Positions 15,106 through 23,270 of a stretch of DNA of 28,186 nucleotides are shown one piece after another (position 1 is the stretch's first letter; every line of letters begins with the position of its first letter). Under the pieces are notes generated by a model. It was not told the DNA's origin and did no database searches. It saw nothing but the letters and a program-made list of their open reading frames with translations. This DNA comes from JBBRTJ01 sp038244535. Lineage in GTDB: Bacteria > Actinomycetota > Acidimicrobiia > Acidimicrobiales > Ilumatobacteraceae. Made by a program: the position numbers and the translations under genes. The DNA lies in NCBI GenBank assembly GCA_038244535.1, contig JBBRTJ010000046.1, forward strand, positions 1 through 28,186, given 5' to 3'.

Positions 15106-16203
15106 TCAGGGGTGGAGCAGCAAGAGACCCTTCGCTCCCACGAGCGCATCGAGCTGGCGCCGGGCGCTCGCATCCCCCTGCATCGACCACTGCAGGAACC
15201 ACACGAGCGCGGCCCGCACCGACTGGCCAGCAGAGCCGGGGTCGATGAAGGGCGTCAGGTGCCGCCCACCCACGATCTCGAGCAGCTGCACGGGCGGGCC
15301 GGCCGCGTGGTAGGCGCCCGATGCGTTCGGCCAGTTGCGGTACTCGTCGGCATCGCCGCACACCTCGAGGGTCGGGACCTTCGCCGCCCCTCGGGTGGCC
15401 GGCGTGTCCGCCGCCAGCAGCAGGTAGGCCGCCACCCGCGTGTCGCGAAAGGACGGCAGGTAGGCCATGCCCCCAGCCGTCGTGCCGCCGTCGGAGTGGC
15501 CGGCCACGGCGATGTGGCTGGGATCGATCCGGCCGGTGACCGACGATGCGGTCATCAGGTGGCTGATGACCGCCGACATGTCGCCGGGCTGGTTGTTGAG
15601 GTCGGATTCGCTGGCGGCGCCAGGCAGGCCGCCGCCCGAGATCGGGAACAGCGGCGCCGCCACGATGAAACCGTGCGCGGCCCAGCCCCTCAGCATCACG
15701 TCGTAGGTCGCCGGAGTGACGTTGTAGCCGTGGGCGAACACCACGACTGGGTGGCGACCGGCCGTGGTCGTCGGCACGTAAATCGTCGTCGGCAGCGACC
15801 GGCCCTGGTGGGCCGGGGTCGTCCCTCGAGCGGGCGTCGAGCGGGTTGGGTCGAGCACCGTCTCGGTGATCACGGTGACCGCGCTCAGCGGGGCCGCAGC
15901 GGTGGTCGTGGCGGCTCGGGTCGTGGTGGGCTTCGCCGCGGTCGCGGTGCTGGCCGCGGCAAGCGTCGTCGTGGTGCCGGGGGCCGCGGCGCTTGACGTC
16001 AGGTCGGGCTGCGTCGAGCCGGGCGTGGTGGTCGAGGCGTCGGTGGTGGTCACCCGGCCTGCTCCCTCATCACCGCTGGCCGCCGTCGGCGGGACCGACA
16101 TCACGCGTGCTGCCGTTCCCCTCGCGTTGGCCCCGCACGAGGCCGCCACGAGAACGGCCACGAGCACCGCTGCGGCTGCAGTGACGGGGCCGGACCGGAT
16201 CAT
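15106..16203 (-). CDS. Lipoprotein alpha/beta hydrolase (chlorophyllase/PET-hydrolase-like)
   Basis: This 365-residue protein starts with a lipoprotein signal peptide and lipobox VAASC (C23). A Thr/Ala/Pro-rich stalk (about 30-125) would span the wall zone, and an alpha/beta hydrolase domain follows. The nucleophile is S237 in GHSDGG and the oxyanion segment is VVFAHGYN. The likely acid lies in CGDADEY and the catalytic His is H315 in GGRHLTP. The fold resembles dienelactone hydrolase, chlorophyllase or cutinase-type esterases. It is an extracellular, lipid-anchored esterase or lipase of unknown substrate. Its start lies 43 bp after the stop of the mosaic lipoprotein gene on the same strand, so a shared transcript is possible. 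Confidence 0.87.
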   Translation of the reverse strand: MIRSGPVTAAAAVLVAVLVAASCGANARGTAARVMSVPPTAASGDEGAGRVTTTDASTTTPGSTQPDLTSSAAAPGTTTTLAAASTATAAKPTTTRAATTTAAAPLSAVTVITETVLDPTRSTPARGTTPAHQGRSLPTTIYVPTTTAGRHPVVVFAHGYNVTPATYDVMLRGWAAHGFIVAAPLFPISGGGLPGAASESDLNNQPGDMSAVISHLMTASSVTGRIDPSHIAVAGHSDGGTTAGGMAYLPSFRDTRVAAYLLLAADTPATRGAAKVPTLEVCGDADEYRNWPNASGAYHAAGPPVQLLEIVGGRHLTPFIDPGSAGQSVRAALVWFLQWSMQGDASARRQLDALVGAKGLLLLHP

Positions 16204-16245
16204 CGACCCATGCTCGCGTGTGACTCGGTCCGAGAGGCGGCAGCG

Positions 16246-18486
16246 TCACCCGGGCACGAGCACCGTGTCGATCCCGTGAAGGACGCCGTTGCCGGCCGAG
16301 TGGTCGATCTGCCCGGGCAGGAACGCGGCGATGTTGGTCTTGGCTCCCCCGACCAGCAGGGTCGCGGTTCCCTGCTTGGCCACCGTCAGCGACTTCCCGG
16401 CATCGAGGGTCACGAGGGGACCGGCCTTCAGCGCTGAGCTGGCCACCTTGCCGTCGACCATGTGGTACGTCAAGATCGCGTCGACCGCGGCAGCGTCGAG
16501 GACCACGCCGGCCTGAACCAGCTTGGCGAAGGCCCCGTTGCTGGGGGCAAAGAACGTGATCGGCACGGCCCCGGCGAGGAGGTCGGCGGCCGCCTTGTTC
16601 TCGGGCTTGGCCAGCAGCGTGGCCAGCGTGCTGTAGTTCGGGTCGCTCTGGATGATGGCCAGGAGGGTGGATGCCGGGGCGGTCGTGGTGGTGGTGGTCG
16701 TCGCCGGCGGTGCGGTCGTTGCCGGCGGTGCAGTCGTCGTGGTGGTCGGGGCCGCGGTGGTGACGGGCACCGCAGTGGTGGCCGGCGGTTCCGTGGTGGG
16801 CGGCGTCGGGGGCACGACGTACTTGTTGGCGGCCGCCGTGAGCGTGGCGGCATCGACGACGCCGGTGGGCGGCACGCCGAGCGCGACCTGGAACGCCTTC
16901 AGCGCGCTCACGAGCTGCGGGCTGTAGATCCCGTCGATCGGTCCCGTGTAGAAGCCGGCGGCCTTGAGCGCCTCTTGCAGGCGGACCGTGGCATCGCTGG
17001 TGCGACCCGTCTTGTCCTTGACCGCCTTGCTCAGCGCTTCAGCGGTGGCCTGGTCGACCCCGCCGGTGACCGGCAGGCCTTGCTGGGCCTGGAAGGCCTT
17101 GACCGCGGCGGACGAGGCCTCGTCCCAGGTGCCGGTGACGGGACCGGAGTAGAAGCCCAGGATCTTCAGTTCGGTCTGGACGGTCGCCACGAAGATCGCG
17201 TCGATCTGCGCCTGCGCGGCGTCGTCGACGATGGTGTTGACCACCTGGGTCGACACCGCGGTGAGGCGGCCGCCGCTGTAGGTCAGCAAGGCGTAGGTAC
17301 CCCGGGTCGGATCACCTTCCGGCGTCAGCGGGAACGAGTCCGAGATGCCCTGGTAGGCGATGTCTTGACCAGCGCGGAGCTTGGTCGAGCAGTCGGCGAA
17401 GCTCGTGCAGATCGTGCCGCCGGCGGCGACGGTGGCCACGCTCGGGCCGTAGAGGCTCGGGATGGCCGTACCCGCCACCTGCATGGCCAGGGCGAGGAGG
17501 ATCGTGCAGTCGTAGGCCTCAGCGGCGTACACGACGGTCTCGGTCGCCAAGGCGCCGAGGCGCTGGTAGAAGGATCGCTGCCCGACCGGGGCAACGACCT
17601 TGAACCCGTCGAGCACCTGCTGGCCCACCTGGGCGCCGATGGCCTCGGGCAGGGCGGAGTTGAGGTAGGCCTGCAGCCCGTACATCGAGCCGGCCGGCAC
17701 CTTGGCGTTCAGGGCCGCCTTCACGATCTCGGCACCCTCGCCGAAGGTGGCCAGCACGACCCCATCGGCTCCGGACGCAGCGACCTGGGCCACGACCGGG
17801 ACGGCGTCGAACGGTCCGCCCGGAGCAGGCGGCACGTACGGGATGACGACCGCTTCCACCTTGCGGGCCACGACGGCCTCACGGACGAGCTCGCCGAGGG
17901 TCGTGCCGTACTCGTCGGCGCGGACCACGATGGCAACCTTCGTGCGGGTGTCGGCCAGGAGCTGATCGGCGATGACCGAGGCGTAGGTCGTGTCCGGCAG
18001 CGACGTGCGGTAGAAGCGGTCGACCGCACCCACCTTGGGCGTGACCGCCGGTGACGTGGCGGCCGGCGAGCAGGTCGGGGTGCTGGCCAGGATCGGCTGT
18101 ACGGCCAAGGCCTGGGCTGAGCCGATGGGCCCGATGACCGCACGCGCTACCGACTGCGTGAGCGGCTTGGCGGCGGCTGCCGCGCCCTCGGCCGTCCCTG
18201 TGGAGTCGACGACCGACAACGTGAGCGTGCGGTTGAGCACGCCGCCGGCCGCGGCGATGTCGGCGAGCGCCAGGTCAACCGCCCGGCGCTGGGTCGGCGC
18301 CACCGCCGAAAAGGAACCGGTCTGCGGGGTCAGCAGCACGATCGGGATGCTCCCCGAGTCGTTGACGCTGGTCGGGGTGCTGTTGCCACCCGTCGAGCCG
18401 CTGCACCCCGCCAGGGTCGCGGCCGCCACGGCAATCGCAGCCACTGCCAACGGCCGGGCCAGCATCGATCGATCGTTCTGTCGCAT
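16246..18486 (-). CDS. Mosaic lipoprotein: periplasmic binding domain, two peptidoglycan-binding domains, fasciclin domain
   Basis: This is a 746-residue lipoprotein with signal peptide and lipobox LAGC (C28). Residues about 45-415 are a type 1 periplasmic binding fold of the LivJ branched-chain amino-acid-binding type (IPIVLLTPQTGSF; RRAVDLALADIAAAGGV). Two PG_binding_1 repeats follow at about 428-485 and 497-555, each with an LGFYSGPVTG-like or AGFYTGPIDG-like core. A Pro/Thr linker (556-605) leads to a C-terminal FAS1 domain (about 606-746) with TFFAPSNGAFAKL, LTYHMVDGKV and NGVLHGIDTVLVPG. The combination suggests a wall-bound sensor or scaffold rather than a normal ABC binding protein; no LivHMGF genes are nearby. 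GTG 18492 is an alternative start and is better spaced (5 nt) from GGAGG. Confidence 0.9.
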   Translation of the reverse strand: MRQNDRSMLARPLAVAAIAVAAATLAGCSGSTGGNSTPTSVNDSGSIPIVLLTPQTGSFSAVAPTQRRAVDLALADIAAAGGVLNRTLTLSVVDSTGTAEGAAAAAKPLTQSVARAVIGPIGSAQALAVQPILASTPTCSPAATSPAVTPKVGAVDRFYRTSLPDTTYASVIADQLLADTRTKVAIVVRADEYGTTLGELVREAVVARKVEAVVIPYVPPAPGGPFDAVPVVAQVAASGADGVVLATFGEGAEIVKAALNAKVPAGSMYGLQAYLNSALPEAIGAQVGQQVLDGFKVVAPVGQRSFYQRLGALATETVVYAAEAYDCTILLALAMQVAGTAIPSLYGPSVATVAAGGTICTSFADCSTKLRAGQDIAYQGISDSFPLTPEGDPTRGTYALLTYSGGRLTAVSTQVVNTIVDDAAQAQIDAIFVATVQTELKILGFYSGPVTGTWDEASSAAVKAFQAQQGLPVTGGVDQATAEALSKAVKDKTGRTSDATVRLQEALKAAGFYTGPIDGIYSPQLVSALKAFQVALGVPPTGVVDAATLTAAANKYVVPPTPPTTEPPATTAVPVTTAAPTTTTTAPPATTAPPATTTTTTTAPASTLLAIIQSDPNYSTLATLLAKPENKAAADLLAGAVPITFFAPSNGAFAKLVQAGVVLDAAAVDAILTYHMVDGKVASSALKAGPLVTLDAGKSLTVAKQGTATLLVGGAKTNIAAFLPGQIDHSAGNGVLHGIDTVLVPG

Positions 18487-18505
18487 GGTCACGCCGGCCT
18501 CCAGA

Positions 18506-18525
18506 GGTCCCCGAACGAGGGGACC
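18506..18525. promoter_or_regulatory. Perfect inverted repeat in the lipoprotein leader / LigD-Pol divergent region
   Basis: GGTCCCC (18506-18512) and GGGGACC (18519-18525) are perfect 7-bp arms around a 6-nt loop. The repeat abuts the putative lipoprotein -10 hexamer and would lie at the mRNA 5' end, ahead of the GGAGG ribosome site (18498-18502). It could act as an operator or as a 5' stabilising hairpin. It lies 54 bp before the divergent polymerase gene. Confidence 0.42.
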
Positions 18526-18528
18526 GTA
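18523..18528 (-). promoter_or_regulatory. Putative -10 element (TACGGT) of the mosaic lipoprotein gene
   Basis: TACGGT on the minus strand matches TAnnnT. It would start transcription near 18516, giving a leader of about 25-30 nt with the GGAGG ribosome site. It overlaps the inverted repeat at 18506-18525. Confidence 0.35.
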
Positions 18529-18579
18529 CCGGAGCACGCCACCCGCCACGGACACGAACGTCGGCGCGAGGATGCGACC

Positions 18580-19611
18580 ATGGCCACTGCTTCCGTCGAG
18601 CTCGAGGTCGCCGGTCGGGTGCTGACGATCTCGAACCCAGACAAGGTCTTCTTCGAGGCTCGGGGCGACACCAAGCTCGATCTCGTTCGCTACTACCTCG
18701 CCGTCGGCGAGCCGCTCATGGGCCAGATGCGGGATCGACCCGTGCTCCTGCAGCGCTTCCCGAACGGGGCCGGAGGGTCGTCGTTCTTCCAGAAGCGGGT
18801 GCCCGACGGCGCCCCGGACTGGTTGACCACGGCCATCGTGTCGACCCCGAACGGCACCACGTCCAACGCGCTCGTCATCGTCGATCTCGCCCATCTGGTG
18901 TGGGCCGTCAACCTCGGCTGTCTCGGCTTCCACTCGTGGCCGGTGCGCACCGGCCACCTCGATCATCCCGACGAGCTCCGCATCGACCTCGACCCGCAGC
19001 CCGGCACGACCTTCGCGATGGTTCGCGAGGCGGCGTGGGCGACCAAGGCGCTGTTCGACGAGCTCGGTGTCACCTCGTGGGTGAAGACCACGGGCAACCG
19101 CGGCCTCCATGTCTACGTGCGCCTGATGCCCGACCACGACGGCGTCGTGGTGCGCTCCGTCGCGGTGGCCGTGGCACGCGAGCTCGAGCGGCGCCACCCA
19201 GCCCTGATCACCGCCGCGTGGTGGAAGGAGGAGCGCGGCGCCCGGATCTTCGTCGACTTCAACCAGAACGCCCCCCACAAGACCGTCTTTGCCCCCTGGT
19301 CAGTGCGGGCCCGCGACATGGCTCCCGTGTCGTGCCCGGTGCGGTGGGCTGAGCTCGACGCGATGCACCCGGACGACCTCACGATCGCCGTCGTCCCCGC
19401 TCGCGTCGAGGCCTCAGGCGATCCCTGGGCAGCCATGAACGACCGGCCTGAGCCTCTGGCGCCCCTGCTCGATTTGGTCGAGCATGATCGGCAAGCCGGA
19501 CTGGTCGATGCCCCGTGGCCACCCGTCTACCCGAAGATGGCCGGCGAGCCGCCACGCGTCGCGCCGAGCCGCGCCCGCAAGCCGAAGCCCGGCGAGCACG
19601 CGCCGGGCTGA
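18580..19611 (+). CDS. LigD-type primase-polymerase (PolDom), stand-alone
   Basis: This 343-residue protein matches the polymerase domain of bacterial LigD (archaeo-eukaryotic primase superfamily). The catalytic metal ligands are D136 and D138 in DELRIDLDP and D226 in IFVDFNQN. The nucleotide-binding stretch TGNRGLHVYV (171-180) and the N-terminal TISNPDKVFF are typical. Such enzymes add nucleotides, preferentially ribonucleotides, at breaks during non-homologous end joining or gap filling. No ligase or nuclease domain is fused and no Ku gene is in view, so it resembles the stand-alone mycobacterial PolD proteins. ATG 18580 has GAGGA about 8 nt upstream. It is divergent from the mosaic lipoprotein gene. 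Confidence 0.93.
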   Translation: MATASVELEVAGRVLTISNPDKVFFEARGDTKLDLVRYYLAVGEPLMGQMRDRPVLLQRFPNGAGGSSFFQKRVPDGAPDWLTTAIVSTPNGTTSNALVIVDLAHLVWAVNLGCLGFHSWPVRTGHLDHPDELRIDLDPQPGTTFAMVREAAWATKALFDELGVTSWVKTTGNRGLHVYVRLMPDHDGVVVRSVAVAVARELERRHPALITAAWWKEERGARIFVDFNQNAPHKTVFAPWSVRARDMAPVSCPVRWAELDAMHPDDLTIAVVPARVEASGDPWAAMNDRPEPLAPLLDLVEHDRQAGLVDAPWPPVYPKMAGEPPRVAPSRARKPKPGEHAPG

Positions 19612-19640
19612 GTCCCAGGCCCCGTGGGCCACGCCCCGCT

Positions 19641-19691
19641 GGTTCTCGGCGTTGATTCGTCGCATCACTGCGACGGAGAGCACCGAGAACC
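19641..19691. terminator. Nested inverted repeat, candidate bidirectional terminator
   Basis: Outer arms GGTTCTCGG (19641-19649) and CCGAGAACC (19683-19691) are perfect 9-bp complements. Inside them CGTCGC and GCGACG (about 19659-19675) form a second 6-bp stem with a 6-nt loop. It sits in the 85-bp convergent gap between the LigD-type polymerase and the hydrolase gene, the place for a shared terminator. There is no U-run, so it is not a textbook intrinsic terminator. Confidence 0.45.
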
Positions 19692-19696
19692 GTCCG

Positions 19697-20737
19697 CTAC
19701 AGGCGTCCGGCGAGGAACCCGAGCAGGGTCTCGTTGATGTAGGCCGGGGCTTCTTCACCGAGGAAGTGCCCCGCACCAACCGACCGGGCCCGCAGGTCGG
19801 GGAAGTACCGGGCGAACTGGTCGAAGAACGGGTTGCCCTTCGGGACCTCGGTCCGACCCTGGTCGATGGCGCCGCCGAGGTAGGCGCCGTAGGCCCACAA
19901 CGTCGGGTGAGCGAACTGCTTGTGGCGATCGTCGGGGCCGTAGTCCATGAAGTCGGCGAACAGCGGGTGCTGCTCGAGCCCGGCGGGATGGAGCCACATG
20001 GCGGCAACTTCGGTCTCGGACAACGAGCGGAACAGCTCACCATGGGTGGCCATCGGATCGGCGGTGACGACGTGGAACGGCAGGGCGTAGCGGTAGTAGC
20101 TGATGGCATGAGCCTGCGCGTCGGGATCGGCGAACGCGGCGACGTAGTGCGCGAGCGCGTCGTCGTCGATCCAGTCGGGCCGGGGCCGGACGCCCGCTGG
20201 GATCGGCCACGGGCTGGCGGGACGCACGCCGAGGGATGCGGCGTCGGCCCCGCCGAACAGCACCCGGATGAAGTCCTCGGCGTGGTCGGCGAAGAACTGC
20301 TCGGCCAGCCCCTCGGCCTTGAACCAGTAGCCGTGGGCGCCGGCCGGCGACCAGACGGTGCACAACGTGTCGAGCAGCGCGAGCCGTTCGAATCGCTCAG
20401 GGTGGTCGATGGCGGCCTTGAAGGCGATGATCCCACCCCAGTCGTGGCCGACCAAGGTGCAGCGCTCGATCCCGCGTGCGTCGAGGTAGCGGATCAGGTC
20501 GTCGGCCAGGAGCTGACGCGACACCCGTGCCCCGGGCTTGTCGGTCCCGCCGAAGCCTCGGTTGTCGGGGGCGAAGCAGGCGTACCCCGCATCACTCAAG
20601 CCAGCCAGCTGATGGCGCCACTGAAACGACGTCTGGGGGAAGCCGTGAACGAGCACGACAGCCCTGTCGCCGTCACCGGCCTGGCGCTCGTGCACGCGCA
20701 GGTCGGCGGTCTGGACGTACCCCGTGGTGATCCTCAT
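19697..20737 (-). CDS. Alpha/beta hydrolase (epoxide hydrolase / haloacetate dehalogenase-like)
   Basis: This 346-residue protein has the ester-forming nucleophile D99 in VGHDWGG, oxyanion motif HGFPQ (31-35), and DNRGFGGTDKP after strand 4. The catalytic His lies near the C-terminus in GAGHFLGEEAP. An Asp nucleophile rather than Ser points to epoxide hydrolases and haloalkane or fluoroacetate dehalogenases. A large lid region lies at about 130-240. It follows the dioxygenase gene by 33 bp on the same strand and so is likely last in the homogentisate operon, although its role there is unclear. ATG 20737 gives a normal family N-terminus. Confidence 0.9.
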   Translation of the reverse strand: MRITTGYVQTADLRVHERQAGDGDRAVVLVHGFPQTSFQWRHQLAGLSDAGYACFAPDNRGFGGTDKPGARVSRQLLADDLIRYLDARGIERCTLVGHDWGGIIAFKAAIDHPERFERLALLDTLCTVWSPAGAHGYWFKAEGLAEQFFADHAEDFIRVLFGGADAASLGVRPASPWPIPAGVRPRPDWIDDDALAHYVAAFADPDAQAHAISYYRYALPFHVVTADPMATHGELFRSLSETEVAAMWLHPAGLEQHPLFADFMDYGPDDRHKQFAHPTLWAYGAYLGGAIDQGRTEVPKGNPFFDQFARYFPDLRARSVGAGHFLGEEAPAYINETLLGFLAGRL

Positions 20738-20770
20738 CCGCGGTTGCTAGCACGCGCGGTGCGCCGCAGC

Positions 20771-21961
20771 TCACCCGATGGGCGTGGACGCTCCCCCGGC
20801 CCACGTCCACGGATAGTCCTCGGCGGCGATCGAGCGGGCCAGCGTCGACACGCCGAGGGGCCGGAACGTGTCGACCATCACCGCGACCTCCTCGGTGCGG
20901 TCCTTGTCGATGGCGCCTTCGAGCGAGCCGGGCTGCGGGCCGTGCACGAAACCCGCCGGGTGGTAGGAGATCGAGCCCACACCGATGCCAGAACCGACTC
21001 GGCTCATGAACGAGCCGGCGGAGTAGAAGAGCACTTCGTCGCTGTCGACGTTGGCGTGGTGGTACGGCACCTTGATGGCGTCAGGATGGAAGTCGAACGG
21101 CCTCGGTACGAACGAGCACACGACGAACCCCGGCCCGGTGAACGTCTGGTGCACCGGGGGCGGCTGGTGGATGGCGCCAACGATCGGTTCGAAGTCGGTG
21201 ATGTTGAACGCGTACGGGTAGAGGCAGCCGTCCCAACCGATCACGTCGAAAGGGTGGTGGGCGTGGCGCAGCACCGACAGCCCGGCCCGATTGCGAACGA
21301 CGACACCGGGATCGTCGCCGTCGACCACGAGCGGTTCGTCGGGTCCGCGCAGGTCGCGCTCGGAGAACGGCGCTCCTTCGACGAGCTGCCCGCGCTCAGA
21401 GAGGTAGCGGCTGGGAACCGTGACGTGGCCGTGGCGGCACTCGATGACGAGCATCGACACCGAGCGGCCTGGCTCGGGCACCCAGCGATGCGTCGTGCTC
21501 ATGGGCACCACGACGTAGTCGCCGGGGCCGACGTCGAGGACGCCGAACACCGATTCAAGGCGGGCCCGCCCCGCTTGCACGAACAACAGTTCGTCACCAG
21601 CGGCGTTTCGGTAGAGCGGTGTTGGCCGGTCGGCGACCACCCAGCTGAGGCGGACGTCGTCGTTGCCCAGCAGCGGCCGGCGGCCGAGCACGACGTCGCC
21701 TCCGTTGGGCACCGCCCCCGTGCGCAGGTGCCGAGGCAGCAGTGGATGGTCGGCGACGCACGCCTGCGCCGCCAGAGGGTCGTCGAGGGGCTCGACGGCC
21801 ACGAGCGCGCTCGGCGAGTGCAAGTGGTAGAGCAGGGCGGACTCCTGCGAGAAGCCCTCCTGCCCCATCAGCTCCTCGGCGAGGTACCCGCGCCCGCTCG
21901 GGTGCGCCACCCGCAGGTGTCGCTTGCGGGGAACCTCACCGATGCAGCGGTAGTGCGCCAT
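20771..21961 (-). CDS. hmgA: Homogentisate 1,2-dioxygenase-like protein
   Basis: This 396-residue double-cupin protein is of the short actinobacterial homogentisate-dioxygenase type, about 40 residues shorter than the human enzyme. It opens the homogentisate ring with O2 to give maleylacetoacetate in tyrosine and phenylalanine breakdown. Likely Fe(II) ligands are H301 or H302 and E309 in YHHANVDSDEVLFY, and H340 in VHGPQPG. The His-Glu spacing is one residue longer than in the human HRNCMSE motif, so the substrate might be a related hydroquinone. The frame with fumarylacetoacetase supports the assignment: fahA ends 26 bp inside this gene. ATG 21961 has GGAGGAG 4 nt upstream, a strong ribosome site. 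Confidence 0.85.
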   Translation of the reverse strand: MAHYRCIGEVPRKRHLRVAHPSGRGYLAEELMGQEGFSQESALLYHLHSPSALVAVEPLDDPLAAQACVADHPLLPRHLRTGAVPNGGDVVLGRRPLLGNDDVRLSWVVADRPTPLYRNAAGDELLFVQAGRARLESVFGVLDVGPGDYVVVPMSTTHRWVPEPGRSVSMLVIECRHGHVTVPSRYLSERGQLVEGAPFSERDLRGPDEPLVVDGDDPGVVVRNRAGLSVLRHAHHPFDVIGWDGCLYPYAFNITDFEPIVGAIHQPPPVHQTFTGPGFVVCSFVPRPFDFHPDAIKVPYHHANVDSDEVLFYSAGSFMSRVGSGIGVGSISYHPAGFVHGPQPGSLEGAIDKDRTEEVAVMVDTFRPLGVSTLARSIAAEDYPWTWAGGASTPIG

Positions 21962-23270
21962 CGGCTCCTCCAGTCGTCGTGTCGTGACCGCGCTCCGCAC
22001 TCGAAGCGGGAAGGATCGTGCCCGTGACCTCGCCGAGCCCGAGCAGGGGCAACCCGGACGCACCGCCGCCGCACCAGCCGCGCAGCGTGACCTGGTCCCC
22101 GTCGGCCAGGAACGAGCGCTGCTCGCCGCCCGGCAGGGTGATCGGCTCGGCGCCGCCGCGGGTGAGCTCGATGAAGCTGCCCTCGCTGCCGTGCTCAGGG
22201 CCGCTGACCGTGCCGGAGCCGAACAGGTCCCCGGGACGAGTCGAGGCACCGTTCGTGGTCAGGTGGGCAAGCTGCTGGGCGATCGTCCAGTACAGATCGG
22301 CGAACGAGGGGTGCGACAACCGCACCTCGGGCTGGCCCCGACGCCGCATCGTGGCGGTCTGCAGCCAGACCTCCAGGTCGATGGCGAGGCCCCAGGGCCC
22401 GGACGCTTGCAGGTGGTCGCTGACCGGTGGGTCCTGGACCGGTGGGGCCACGCGGTACGGCTCGAGGGCGTCCATCGTGACGACCCAGGGCGAGATCGAG
22501 GTGGCGAAGCTCTTGCCGAGGTGAGGTCCCAGCGGCTGGTACTCGTACGCCTGGATGTCGCGGGCCGACCAGTCGTTCAGCAGCACGACGCCGGCGAGGT
22601 GCCGGCCCACCGCCCCGATGGGGATCGGCAGGCCAAGGGGGCTGCCGACGCCCACCACCGTGCCGATCTCGAGCTCGATGTCGAGGCGGTCCGTCGGTCG
22701 GTGACGAGGACCGTCCGGGGTGACGACCATTCCGTGGGGGCGCACGACGTCGGTGCCGCTGACCACCACGGTCCCGGCGCGGCCGTGGTAGCTCACCGGC
22801 AGGTGGCGCCAGTTCGCCAGCAGCGGCTCGGTGCCGGGGCGCAGGATCCGCCCGAGGTTCGTGGCGTGGTGGATGGAGGAGTAGAAGTCGACGTAGTCGC
22901 CGACCGCGATCGGGAGCAGCAGATCGAGCTCGCCCTGCTCGACCAGCACCGCCCGCCGTGTGGCGACGTCACCGAGCGGACCAGCGGCGTCGCTCAGCAG
23001 CAGCGCGATGCGATCGCGAAGCGCCCCGACGACATCTCGGCCCTCGGCGAGCAGCGGGTTGAGGGCGCCGGCGCGCAGCCAGCCCTCGTGCATGCCCGTA
23101 CCGGCGAGCAACCCGTGCGTGAACGCCGCGCCGAGGTCGACGGCGTGATCACCGATGGCCACCAGCGCCACGGGCGTTCCGTCACCATCGTGCCGGCGGC
23201 CCACGCCCAGGGGAAGGTTCTCGATCGGGAACGGCGAACCAGCGGGTACGTCGACCAGACAGGGTGTCAC
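21936..23270 (-). CDS. fahA: Fumarylacetoacetase
   Basis: This 444-residue enzyme cleaves fumarylacetoacetate to fumarate and acetoacetate, the last step of tyrosine degradation. The N-terminal SH3-like domain precedes the metal-binding catalytic domain. Diagnostic motifs include DYVDFYSSIHHATNLG, NWRHLPVSYHGRAG, DIELEIG and NDWSARDIQAYEYQPLGP, followed by LGKSFATSISPWVVT. All are nearly identical in pattern to the eukaryotic enzyme. GTG 23270 overlaps the stop of the FAD-linked oxidase by 4 nt (GTGA). The 3' end overlaps hmgA by 26 bp, so the three genes form one tight operon. The last 25 codons are read in two frames at once. Confidence 0.95.
   Translation of the reverse strand: MTPCLVDVPAGSPFPIENLPLGVGRRHDGDGTPVALVAIGDHAVDLGAAFTHGLLAGTGMHEGWLRAGALNPLLAEGRDVVGALRDRIALLLSDAAGPLGDVATRRAVLVEQGELDLLLPIAVGDYVDFYSSIHHATNLGRILRPGTEPLLANWRHLPVSYHGRAGTVVVSGTDVVRPHGMVVTPDGPRHRPTDRLDIELEIGTVVGVGSPLGLPIPIGAVGRHLAGVVLLNDWSARDIQAYEYQPLGPHLGKSFATSISPWVVTMDALEPYRVAPPVQDPPVSDHLQASGPWGLAIDLEVWLQTATMRRRGQPEVRLSHPSFADLYWTIAQQLAHLTTNGASTRPGDLFGSGTVSGPEHGSEGSFIELTRGGAEPITLPGGEQRSFLADGDQVTLRGWCGGGASGLPLLGLGEVTGTILPASSAERGHDTTTGGADGALPLHR

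Noticed and set aside
13533..15173. 546-codon minus frame suggesting a longer nitronate monooxygenase
   Set aside because: The extra N-terminal part overlaps the limonene-epoxide-hydrolase-like gene antisense, and the family N-terminus begins at ATG 14669.
16670..16820. Low-complexity GGT/GTC-rich repeat tract
   Set aside because: It encodes the Pro/Thr linker of the mosaic lipoprotein, not a separate DNA repeat.
16246..19278. 1010-codon open frame on the minus strand
   Set aside because: Only the part from 18486 has a lipoprotein signal and domains; the upstream 264 codons are antisense to the clear LigD-type polymerase gene.
19484..22027. 847-codon open frame on the plus strand
   Set aside because: Antisense shadow of the alpha/beta hydrolase and hmgA; Arg/Asp/Val-rich composition without any domain, typical of high-GC mirror frames.
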